NCBI GenBank assembly: GCA_032718475.1
Contig: JAUCBJ010006754.1
Coordinates: 1-34,827 of the forward strand
Direction of reading: 5' to 3'
DNA: 34,827 nucleotides
DNA from: Nemertoderma westbladi
Lineage: Eukaryota > Xenacoelomorpha > Nemertodermatida > Nemertodermatidae
Positions within the stretch are counted from its first letter, which is position 1. The number at the start of each line of letters is the position of its first letter. Below are positions 1-9,175 of this stretch, one piece after another. The translations under genes were made by a program, and so were the position numbers. Below the pieces are notes generated by a model. That model was given only the letters and a program-made list of their open reading frames with translations. It was not told where the DNA came from and did not search any database.

Positions 1-758
1 CTTTGCGTCACGAATTGCCATAGAACCACAAAACACGCCCCCCACAGCACACACACGGAGGAAACAGGTCCCAGATCCTCCAAAAACACCGACACAGCAA
101 CAATACGGTCTCTTACACTTATTAAATCAACTACAGAGTATTTTAATGTAAAAGATAATAAAAATAACGGGGCAATTCAGCAAAGGCTTTTACAAGCTCT
201 GATCAGTTTATAATTATGTTTTTTTGTTATTGTTATTTATTTATACTCGGAATTTGAGGAAGTCGACATTGATGAAGTAATAAAGCGCTTTATATTGGAC
301 ATAAAATGCCAGGTAGTATTCAAAGAGACCACGATGATACTTATTTTATGGATAATAATCATGGTAATTATTGGAGGACTACAGTCGGGGAGGTTTAGTT
401 ATTTCTCCGGATTAGCCGATAGTCTTGTATTTTGTGTTACATTTTTATATTTCTTATACAACAGGATGTAACGCCCTTGTCATCTTGTGTAAAACTGTAT
501 TTACAGCCGATATTTTTCTATTATTAACAACTGGCTGACTGGGCTCAGCTACAGCTAGTGCCATCTGATTATTTAAGCAAATGTTGTTCAATTCTATAAA
601 ACATATTAAATAATTGGTAAAATAATAGTAAAAAAACACACCAGATAAAGATACTGAGCTTTTGGTAAAAAAGGCCAAACTTACAATTTCCTAATATATT
701 GTTCATATTATAAATCTATTTTTGATATATATTATAATATATATTTGATTTCCATATA
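1..758. other. AT-rich intergenic stretch, no gene seen
   Basis: I find no credible coding region, RNA gene or clear repeat here. The only sizeable open frame (minus strand, 454-678) has biased hydrophobic and aromatic composition and resembles no family. The stretch ends in AT dinucleotide-rich sequence just before a long G run. Confidence 0.6.
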
Positions 759-1011
759 GGGGGGGGGGGGGGGGGGGGGGGACTGGACGCAATAAAATTC
801 ATCCCTCTCCAGGGGAAATTTGACGCAAATAACAGCTGATTACTCTCAAAAATAATACTCTAACCTGTTCTATTGTGTTTTGTTTATTGTTTTGGTTAAA
901 ATATCATGCCACTGTAACCTGCTCCTTTCCCTAAATTGAGAATTTAACATTGAGACGGGATATTAATTCGTCAAGGCGGGTTGTGCTTCCAGTCCCCCCC
1001 CCCCCCCCCCC
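759..1011. mobile_element. Small inverted-repeat element with poly-G/poly-C ends
   Basis: The segment opens with 23 G (759-781) followed by ACTGGACGCA. It closes with TGTGCTTCCAGT followed by 18 C (994-1011). The ends are therefore inverted copies of a G-run plus ACTGGA. It codes for nothing and is MITE-sized (253 bp). No target-site duplication is obvious. An internal phrase, CTGTAACCTGCTCC, recurs near 10015 inside another inverted-repeat element, which suggests related elements. Superfamily is unassigned, and homopolymer length may be imprecise in the assembly. Confidence 0.5.
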
Positions 1012-2169
1012 TGTCTCATCAATAAATATACAAGATAACTTTAATTAAATAATCTATCAATTAGATCATAACACCAAATACCGTACTGGAATGCATGGTC
1101 AATGAACTAAATCCCATCCCATATTGGCGTTTCAACACATTCATGTATTTATAGTAAATTATTGTTTGCATATTATTGATGTTATGCAATGTTCTGATTT
1201 TATGATTAATTTTAAAATTGTATCTTTACTCTATTGGGTCCTGAACTACTAAAGATGACACAGTACTATATAAAGTAGGTCATGATTGGGTTTATATACT
1301 GTATATTGGATTAGGCCTACTGTAGAGCGTCATGACTACTTCTTGATTGTTAGAACTTTAAATCCGGGTTTGGTCCTGCCCAAACTATAACCTTAACGCT
1401 TAACCCAAACTAAAACATACAAAATCCTACTAAAAAGTCATTGCAAGACTTCTGAGACTACATGTTTCATTATACAATGTACAATTTTTGTAATGCCAAT
1501 ATTCCACCATAACCCGTGAGGTTAAGGACAGCTTTCCCCAGTAATTTATATTGGGGTCGCTTTGTTCGTTTAATTGCCAACTACTTCCTTGTGACTGCTG
1601 AAAATCAAAGTCTAAACCTCATTATCTAACCAGAACCGCCCGCGGAACATTATCGAAATCTGGCACTAACTAATACAATACTATATTAGTAAACAAGATA
1701 AAACAATAATTATAATGATTTGAGGTGAGTGATGTGCAATGTACATACCTAACTAATATACTGTAGCCTTAATCCTTAATACTGTAGTAATGGGTACCGG
1801 TATGCTACTGTACAAATACAGTATGGCGTGTATAAATACTGTATATAACTTTCCTGATTTGATAGTTTTTACAGTTTAATATTACTTCATTCAATTATAA
1901 TAATTACTTAACATACATTAGGCCTAGTAAGATTCATTATTACAAGTCACATTTGATTATTTAACATAAAAAAGCTGTTCATATAGGGCCTACTGTAATA
2001 GGCCATATTTAACAATGCAATTTCTGAGCTACTGTATTTCGATACAATAAGCCGTTAAAATAGTCTATTTTGCAATTATTAGCCACATCTGTCGGCTTTA
2101 TTTATCCCCTTTGGAGTGTAAGATAGGAGATCTCATTCCGCTTTCAGATTCCGAATCTAAAAACTGTTT
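1012..2169. other. Gene-free AT-rich stretch
   Basis: There is no coding frame or structured RNA that I can support. It contains several TAGGCCTA-type and TACTGTA-type words that recur through the window, and the phrase AAGTAGGTCATG (about 1276), which is also found in the hAT-like element near 22301 and in a hairpin near 8204. Confidence 0.6.
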
Positions 2170-2899
2170 TAAATTTACCAAAAAAATGCCCAATACATTA
2201 CCAAAATTCACCATGTCCCGTAATATAGTGTCATTTTCTGATGACACGGACCCCCCCCCCCCCCCCCCCCCCAGATTTTTCTACAAATCTTTATCATAAT
2301 GCTTGACATTTGAAACATCACTAGTTCCACTCACCATCGATGACCCCATGAAGCCGGAATTTTCGATTTTGCCTTTAAATGTTTTTTTATAAGCGTTTTA
2401 AAAAAGTGTCTTGCGAAATCGCACCCTCCGCATCGTGGCCATTCTTCATATTAGTCGTAATTTTTTCATATCATTAAACAGCTTGCGTTGCAAGGATTCC
2501 AAATATGTAACAATATCTGAATTTCGTTGAGAAACAGCTGAGATATAGGCGTTCAAAGATCGCAAGAATTATTGTTCGCTGCAGGCAATTTATTCTATAT
2601 AATAATTACACAAAATTCTAGAACGTGTTATTTATTTTATGTGTTGGTTGGCAACAGCGGTATTCATATCCAATATATCTATTGCATAGCTATTCATACT
2701 TAAACAAAATGTTCCAGAACATCGTGTATTTAAATAGAATAAATGGCCTTAGGCGAAGGATAATTATTGCAATCTTTGAACGCCTATATCTCAGCTGTTT
2801 CTCAACGAAATTCAGATATTGTTACATATTTGGAATCCTTGCAACACAAGCTTTTTAATGATATGAAACAATTACGACTAGTGTGAAGAATGGCCACGA
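2170..2899. mobile_element. Fold-back element, copy 1
   Basis: A left arm of about 2433-2640 and a right arm of about 2690-2899 are long, closely matching inverted repeats. Both contain the arm phrase TTGAGAAACAGCTGAGATAT or its complement, with only a short spacer between them. To the left is a non-repeated tail containing a 22-C run (2251-2272). A second copy in the opposite orientation lies at about 32178-32815 and shares the arms, the tail and the homopolymer. No transposase is present. Short open frames over the element (2111-2299, 2625-2858) are artefacts of the repeat. Outer boundaries are approximate, set by where the two copies stop matching. Confidence 0.75.
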
Positions 2900-3139
2900 A
2901 TCCGGCCCTACCAGCCAGCCAGCTTGTCAAACTATCATCATACCAAATTTGTTGTATTAAGGAAGGTTGTATGTAGGCAGGTACTGTACATCTAATAACA
3001 TTTTAATTAGCCTACTGTGTATGCAGTACTGTATGAAGGAATAGGATATACTGTACTGTAAGCGTAAGGGCTGACAGTACTCCATTCTTATACATATTAC
3101 AAATTTTACGGATATATTTATCATTGGGCTCAATTTAAT

Positions 3140-4816
3140 ATGGCAATCGTATTTGCTATATTCCTAACAATTTTTCAACTCATTAATTTAACTTTGAGTT
3201 TCCCTTGGAATTCAGGAAACAGTTCAGCTTCTATCGCTTACAACCCTCAAACGAAATCTTACCAACTATACCCAGGAATAGTTAACAAGGCTGTTGCTAC
3301 AGCAACATTGGAGGATGACGTGGAAGCTAATGGATGGAATTATCTCAGCGTATCCACAAAAGGGTCAGTTGATGGCGCTTTACAGGCTTACACTGCTGGT
3401 TATGTAGAGGCCCATTTAACCCAAACGTTGATCTTTATGCATTGGATGAACACAATGGATGATTACTGCAGTAGTCGCACAGCATATTGCAATAAACTTA
3501 ATGAATTTCTGGAAGACAACGTCAAATGGCTCAACGATAAAATTCGCAACAACAAGAATGATCCATATTGGCGGCAAGTTCAATTATTGATGTACCAACT
3601 GAAAGGACTTGAAGATGGTTTCAATAAATCTCCCATTGAACCTTCTCCAAACTTCACAATTTATCGAGGTCTTATGTTCCTGCAGATGTCTGGTGATTTT
3701 GAAGATTTGCAAACAGCACTCGGATCAAAAGCCCATAAAAATATGCTGGCATCAGGGTCTTGTTCCGCTATGATTCGTCTTTTGCCAGGCAACAAAGATA
3801 TCATGGTTACACACACTACTTGGGCCGCTTTCAACACGATGCAGAGAATAATCAAGAAGTATTCCTTTCCGTTTAGATCAGTGGAGAACGTGACCAACAT
3901 TGTTCCGGGGAGTGAGATTGTCTTCAGTTCCTATCCCGGTGTCCTTCTATCAATCGACGATTTCTATGAGATCAATTCCGGGTTGGCCATCCAAGAAACA
4001 ACAATCGGTCAGAACAATCCGAATCTCTGGAAGTTGTTGACTCCTAAATCCGTGTTCACGTGGATGCGGGTGATGGTCGCGAATAGATTGGCGACAACCG
4101 GGAATTCCTGGGCAAATATATTCCGGAAATTCAATAGTGGCACATACAACAACCAATGGATGGCCGTCGATTACAAAAAATTCACACCTTTCCAGCCAAT
4201 CCCCGACAAAGGCCTTCTCACAATTCTAGAACAAATGCCTGGGATGATAATACAAGAGGATATGACTTCTGTGCTTAAAAGTAAAGGATATTGGCCTTCA
4301 TTCAACATACCTTACTTTAAAGAAATATTTAATATTAGCGGACAGCCCGAAAACGTAAAGAAATACGGAGATTGGTTTACCTACGAGAATAACCCGCGGG
4401 CTAAGATATTTAAGAGAGACGCATTAAAAGTGGTCGATATGGATTCATTGTTCCGTTTCATTCGATACAACAATTACACAATGGATCCCTTCTCGAAGTG
4501 CGACAAATGTAACCCACCCTATTCAGCTGAGAATGGAATAGCCGCGCGATCTGATTTAAATCCCGCCAATGGCAGCTACGCCTTCTCGGCTTTGGGTTTC
4601 CGTTGTCATGGAGCAACGGACGCCAAGGCAACCAATTACGATATGTTTCACAAAGGAGCAATGTTCGCAGTGGCTGGACCCACACACGAATCGTTACCCG
4701 TGTTTGATTGGGCAACCAGTCAGTGTGCCCATAAGGCAAATCATTTGGGACAGCCAAAGAGATTTCCATTTAAACCCGTTGCAGTTAAATTCAACAAAAG
4801 ACGTATTCCCTATTAA
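3140..4816 (+). CDS. Phospholipase B-like protein (PLBD1/PLBD2 family)
   Basis: Members of this family are lysosomal or secreted N-terminal-nucleophile hydrolases of lipid or amide bonds, matured by self-cleavage before a Cys. The 558 residues match the usual family length. Residues 1-20 form a hydrophobic signal peptide. The family block NGWNYLSVSTKGS lies near 64-76. The cleavage and nucleophile site reads GS|CSAMIRLLPG with Cys208, followed by the conserved HTTW at 225-228. The C-terminal block near GPTHESLPVFDW is also typical. Several N-x-S/T sites suit a glycoprotein. The start ATG is the one that gives the signal peptide. The whole protein lies in one uninterrupted frame, whereas vertebrate PLBD genes have many exons, so it may be a retrocopy or an intron-loss form. 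No poly(A) tail or flanking duplication is visible, and all key residues are intact. I cannot decide between PLBD1 and PLBD2. A possible ATTAAA signal (5121) sits inside the adjoining inverted-repeat element. Confidence 0.93.
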   Translation: MAIVFAIFLTIFQLINLTLSFPWNSGNSSASIAYNPQTKSYQLYPGIVNKAVATATLEDDVEANGWNYLSVSTKGSVDGALQAYTAGYVEAHLTQTLIFMHWMNTMDDYCSSRTAYCNKLNEFLEDNVKWLNDKIRNNKNDPYWRQVQLLMYQLKGLEDGFNKSPIEPSPNFTIYRGLMFLQMSGDFEDLQTALGSKAHKNMLASGSCSAMIRLLPGNKDIMVTHTTWAAFNTMQRIIKKYSFPFRSVENVTNIVPGSEIVFSSYPGVLLSIDDFYEINSGLAIQETTIGQNNPNLWKLLTPKSVFTWMRVMVANRLATTGNSWANIFRKFNSGTYNNQWMAVDYKKFTPFQPIPDKGLLTILEQMPGMIIQEDMTSVLKSKGYWPSFNIPYFKEIFNISGQPENVKKYGDWFTYENNPRAKIFKRDALKVVDMDSLFRFIRYNNYTMDPFSKCDKCNPPYSAENGIAARSDLNPANGSYAFSALGFRCHGATDAKATNYDMFHKGAMFAVAGPTHESLPVFDWATSQCAHKANHLGQPKRFPFKPVAVKFNKRRIPY

Positions 4817-4870
4817 ACTAAAACTATTGTTCAGTACATGACTGTAATCTAAAACACCGTTAACACGTTC

Positions 4871-5468
4871 GTGGGGACTTCGCGCAGCACGTAGTCGGCA
4901 AGCCTTGGCATACGGTTCATATAGAGCAAATGGGGCATGTCTAGTTTGGACCCCATATCCCATGCTATAAATGTATTCATTCGATATACAATCATATGTT
5001 AATCCGCTAGGTGGTGTCAAATTGTTATTCTGCAATTTCGTACTTACCAGTGCAGCACTGTACAGCAGTACCGTACCGGTAGGCCTATGTCATTACTTCT
5101 GAGTCTCTAGCGGATCCCCAATTAAATGTCTTAACTTTTCAATTTCGTGAAAGATAGACTTCATGTTTCTCTACAGGCCACCAAAATTTCAGCTCAGGAA
5201 AATGAGGCCTTCCCGAGAAATTTAACATTTTCTAAAAACCACATAATCTGTCGTAGCTGACGTCAGACTGCATGATTTTTCACCAAACTTTACAAACTTT
5301 CTAAACTTTCTCTCTACTACTTACCTACTAAGTTTGGTTCAATTCCGAACCAGCGATGCCGAGAAATTCGCGTTCAAACATTTACCAGACAGACAGACAG
5401 ACGGACATGCCCCATTTGCCCTATATGAACCGTATGCCAAGGCTCGCCGACTACGTGTCTCGCCCCAC
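4871..5468. mobile_element. Non-autonomous TIR element after the PLBD-like gene
   Basis: Positions 4889-4940 and 5405-5456 are 52-bp inverted repeats with two mismatches. The outer GTGGGG (4871) also pairs with CCCCAC (5463-5468) across a small indel. The interior (about 460 bp) is non-coding and ends with a GACA microsatellite (about 5390-5404). It begins about 55 bp after the stop codon of the PLBD-like gene and so probably forms part of its 3' untranslated region. No convincing target duplication was seen, and superfamily is unassigned. Confidence 0.75.
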
Positions 5469-5790
5469 AGTGGGAAGTAACTGTCTCAAGTGAATTGAAC
5501 TCATACACTGTAACTACTTAATTTCACTATTACAATTATTAATAATTATGCAAATATATCTGCCTATCACGAATTACAGTATTACTATTTTAGCTGCTAC
5601 AGTATTATTTTACTATAATTTGCAAAATCAATAATTATATTTTATTAATGTGTTTTAATGTTATGAAATTATGTATTGCATATAATAATATACAATGATG
5701 AAGCCACTATTCACCCAAAACTCCAATAATAAGTTCTAAAAATATACAAGATATCACTATTAGATAGTATTTCCAGGCCACTCTTTTACC
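5469..5790. other. AT-rich stretch, nothing recognised
   Basis: There is no open frame, structured RNA or repeat that I can support. Composition is strongly AT with short TAATAATTA-like words. Confidence 0.5.
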
Positions 5791-5865
5791 TGAGCCGCTA
5801 ACGGAATGGTTATAGAGGTCAGACTACCAACCTGAAAGTCACCAGTTCGATCCCTTATGGAGCTC
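5791..5865 (+). repeat. tRNA-derived sequence, probable SINE head
   Basis: The stretch reads like a decayed tRNA. An anticodon-arm-like TCAGACTACCAACCTGA (5 bp with one mismatch around a 7-nt loop) is followed by a B-box match AGTTCGATCCC. The D arm and acceptor stem do not pair well, so this is not a functional tRNA. The following bases (GAGCTCATTGCCGTC...) may be a SINE body, but I see no second copy in the window. Confidence 0.55.
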
Positions 5866-6204
5866 ATTGCCGTCTTAGTAAAGCTGCGCCCATGTTATTA
5901 AATTATATTTGACCGTCACTTCCTTAGACTGTAATAATTTTTATTCTGAAAATAATGGTTAATATTGGAGACATTTTCTGCAAATACAATACTATATTAC
6001 TATAATTTAACACCTTACTAAAGTCTATGTATATGGGGCGGAGGTTTGAGGATTTGCCATTCCGAAGGAAACGGAACAACTCAATCTAAAATTTATAAAT
6101 TATTTCTTTGTGTAAAGAGAGTTATAGTACCTCTAACTTTTTAGTGTATGGGGAATCTGGAGTAATTCCAATATTAGTTCAATAAATCAAATTTTGGATT
6201 TTGG
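5866..6204. other. Gene-free stretch before the LINE tail
   Basis: No credible coding frame is present. It may include the body of the tRNA-derived SINE to its left and flanking DNA of the LINE fragment to its right. Confidence 0.45.
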
Positions 6205-7240
6205 ATAACGAACGTTAAACTGGAAACTGAAACCTTGGAGCAAACAATCCTTCCTTGTCGACACGGTGGCCTCGGAATCCCTTCTGTGACAGAAATTGCG
6301 CCTTGTGCTGCTGTGCAGTGCTGTGCATACCTCTCATCATTGCATAAGAATGGATCGTTAATTAAAGAGATTTATCAGTCTCCTAGTGAGAACAAACACC
6401 ATGGAGAAGCCATAGACTGTTGGAAAAGCATGATCCCAGAGGCAAATACTCCAGAAGATCCAAAGAGACAGAGAAACTGGTCGGAACCAATAACAGTTTC
6501 ACGGTTTGCCTCGCTCCTGGAAGTATCAGACAAAACATCAGCTGCACGCCTGAGAGGTTGCAAGGTCCGAGGATCTGGGGACTGGCTCAACACCTTGCCA
6601 TCTTCCTCTTTTGGCCTGAAATTATCTAATGACGATTTTGGAATCGCTGTTGCTCTTTGGCTGGGCGCACAAGTTTGTATCCCACACCCTTGCGTGTGTG
6701 GCGCTGCCGTAGACTCATCAGCTCTACATGCTTTCACCTGCAACCACATTAAGAGCCGCCACCAACGTCACAGGCTCGGGAATGATGCAATTCATCGGGC
6801 ACTTGCGTCTGCAGATATTTCTAGCACCTTAGAACCTGTTGGAATTTGTAGAAGTGATGGCAAGAGACCGGACGGGGCCACAATGCTCCCATGGGTGAGA
6901 GGCAAGCCTCTTATTCCCTTAATCCCAAACAGCACTCCTAGATGGTCCTACTTTAGCAGACATGGCTGAAGATAGGAAACTAATGAAATACGGCGAACTC
7001 TCACGTAATTATATAATTCAACCTGTAGCTGTCGAATCACTGGGAGGTCTTGGTACCTCTACGATAGCATTCCTCCGTGAGCTAGGGCACCGTATACAGA
7101 AGGTATCTGGCAACAAAAAATCGATTGAACACCTCCGTCAACGTTTAGGGGTTTGTATCCAGGTCGGTAATGCTGCATGCGTCAAAGAGTCCTTTGCTGC
7201 ACATTCCGAGTCTTTTAGAGAAATTTTATTTAAATATTAA
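6205..7240 (+). pseudogene. 3' end of a non-LTR retrotransposon ORF (RT thumb plus endonuclease-like tail), broken
   Basis: The frame starting near 6205 carries the thumb-type motif LPCRHGGLGI, common just after reverse transcriptase domains. It then has a Cys/His cluster (CVCG...HAFTC...H) and RxxRH..LGND..HRAL, followed by SDGKRPDGATMLPW. In my recollection this series is typical of the C-terminal restriction-like endonuclease region (zinc knuckle, then an RPD motif) of some metazoan LINEs. A frameshift between about 6910 and 6960 moves the remaining conserved tail (KYGELSRNYIIQPVAVESLG ... GNAACV) to another frame, ending at the TAA at 7238-7240. The catalytic RT core is absent, so this is a 5'-truncated, decayed copy. 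The apparent start at 6235 is TTG, not ATG, and means nothing. Confidence 0.75.
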
Positions 7241-7842
7241 CTGCTTCTTTTTTTACGTTTTTCTTTTAAAGTAGCAAATTGGTGATGTTCCAGAATAATT
7301 TATTTAATTTCACAATAAGCTGTGATTCAATGGGAAATTAGTAATATTTACACAGGCGTGTTACACATTAATTTCTATATCTCGGAAACTAGAATTCGCA
7401 TCAAATTTTTAAATATAAAAATTATACAATTCTACTGCAAGGAAATTTCAAATTTCCATTAATGTTAGCGAAGATTTTTCACATAATAAAAATGTGATTG
7501 CTCTATTGATTTTAGGTGTAATTTATTTATTTGTTTTAGTTTGAAAACCACAATAGTTTATAATATAACAAATAAATTTTTTAGGGATAAGGGTTTTTGA
7601 GGTCGATAAATCCGATGGGCGAGGTTACATCCACCCGTTTAGTAGAGAAGTTGTGTAAATAAGCTTCCTATATTGTACCAGAAAAATTGGTATTAAAAAT
7701 GGTTAAATGATTAGTCAAATTTCCGTTGCCCTGGAAACTAAATTGGTAACTATCTAGAAGTGCATACTTCAGTCAATCGATAGTCATTAGAGTAAAGTTT
7801 GTCTGTACGAAATTTGGAGAGAATCCCACCAGTTGACCCCTT

Positions 7843-7880
7843 GTTGCTATGTAAAATCCATGTTGCTATGTAAAATCCAT
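7843..7880. repeat. 19-bp tandem duplication
   Basis: GTTGCTATGTAAAATCCAT occurs twice head to tail without a gap or mismatch. It is probably a simple replication slip. Confidence 0.9.
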
Positions 7881-8171
7881 ATATTTTTTATAGACGTTTT
7901 TGGGGGTATTAACAAGGTAATGTAGAATAAAAGAAATTGTTTTGGATGAATTGCGAATTTGTTATGGGTTGACCCCTATTTGGCTAGATTGACTCGCCTA
8001 TTAAGCAAAGCGTTAAAGTTGCGGGGGCGGGGGGGGGGATTAAATCAAATTAAGTGAGTTGTGCCTCTCTACTATTATCTTGTTTGACGTGTAGTGCAGT
8101 ATATAGGGTTATAGACACAAGTACAGTAGTTAGTACTGTACACTGTACAGTACACACTCAATGGCCTATGC

Positions 8172-8220
8172 CATGACCTACTATAACAACTACTATGACC
8201 TACTGTTATAGTAGGTCATG
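8172..8220. repeat. Perfect 17-bp inverted repeat (hairpin)
   Basis: CATGACCTACTATAACA (8172-8188) pairs perfectly with TGTTATAGTAGGTCATG (8204-8220) across 15 nt. The arm word GTAGGTCATG also occurs singly near 1278 and 22303. No function is assigned. Confidence 0.85.
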
Positions 8221-8683
8221 CCTATGCACATAATGTGAACCTATACAACCTTGTATGCATGTGTACACAATATGGATCACTTAGTAGATCATGGCTGGTT
8301 AATAGAGTTAAAACTAACTAGGGTATTTTTTTTGGTAAGTTCAAATCTGGTACAGCGTATAGTAGAAATTGGAACCATAAACTAGTTTTATGGTTTATGG
8401 TTTATAGTTGAACCTTCAACTAAATAAAATTTCGCAAAATTAAATACACCATTGAACGATTGTGCACATTCACGCATACCAAACGGGAGCGATATTATAT
8501 TTATGAAGACATTCAAAGACAATGCAGTACATAGAAAGCTACTACTACTATTATTGCCCTGCTGCATTGAAGCTGCACATTGAGATGATATGCTGGCTTA
8601 ACAAAAATATTTTTTGCCACCACAATTGGAATCATCATGGAATGCAATCCACAATTAGTCCACTGCAGCGTGCTTTAAGAATG

Positions 8684-8920
8684 CTATGTCGGCTTATCGA
8701 CAAAATTGCGCCCCCACAATCCTCCACGACTTTTGGCGAGATTATCCGCATCTTCAAGGCCAGTATCCTTTAAGATGCGTCTCAAGAAAATCATTGGCTG
8801 TCCAGCATGCTTAATTTACCCATGAGGCTGCAAAAGCACAGGATTGTGCACAGACTGGTCCTCACGGCGAACGCAATGTCCTGCAAAGCGGAGGCGGCTT
8901 TGTACAAGTGTCAAGCTTGG
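8684..8920 (-). pseudogene. C-terminal fragment of a non-LTR retrotransposon polyprotein
   Basis: Read on the minus strand, one frame of 79 codons gives RLRFAGHCVRRED, then a GQPMIFLRRILKDTGLE-like stretch, then GGLWGRNFV, ending at a TAG. This series (RFxGHxxR, then a basic linker, then LxxDTGL, then a W-R segment) is characteristic of the extreme C-terminus of many LINE reverse transcriptases. A TAA interrupts the frame about 34 codons in, so the copy is dead. The rest of the polyprotein is not recognisable upstream. It lies antisense to a longer meaningless plus-strand frame (8807-9034). Confidence 0.72.
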
Positions 8921-9175
8921 GGAACCAATGAGACACCTTCAATGATACATAGTGCCTGGTTGGATATGTGGTCCTTCTTCCAAGGGGTGCGGTCGTTGCC
9001 GTTTTGGATATTTTATGGCGATTTTATCTGGTGAAGTATTTAATCCTGAATCCAAACTGAGTATATACTGTACCTAGTTACGTTTCCGTTGCCGAGATAA
9101 TGGATTGGCCTGCATTGAGAGCAGTCGGGTTAACAATTAAAATTCGTATTAACAGTATATTTACATAGTTTTCCA

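Larger units (their letters stand above)
7241..8683. other. Gene-free stretch with small repeats
   Basis: No coding region is supported. It contains a 19-bp tandem duplication, a G-rich run (GCGGGGGCGGGGGGGGGG, about 8021-8038) and a perfect 17-bp hairpin, listed separately where useful. The open frame starting at 8522 has no recognisable content. Confidence 0.55.

Noticed and set aside
454-678. Minus-strand 74-codon frame
   Set aside because: No family resemblance, biased composition and AT-rich context; most likely chance.
2238-2260. CTGATGACACGG as a hammerhead start
   Set aside because: No GAAA or pairing partner follows; the sequence runs directly into the C homopolymer.
4694-5035. Minus-strand 113-codon frame overlapping the PLBD-like 3' end
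   Set aside because: It runs antisense through the PLBD-like coding end and into a TIR arm, with no domain.
8522-9034. Two plus-strand open frames
   Set aside because: The recognisable protein is on the minus strand (LINE C-terminal fragment); these are shadows or chance.
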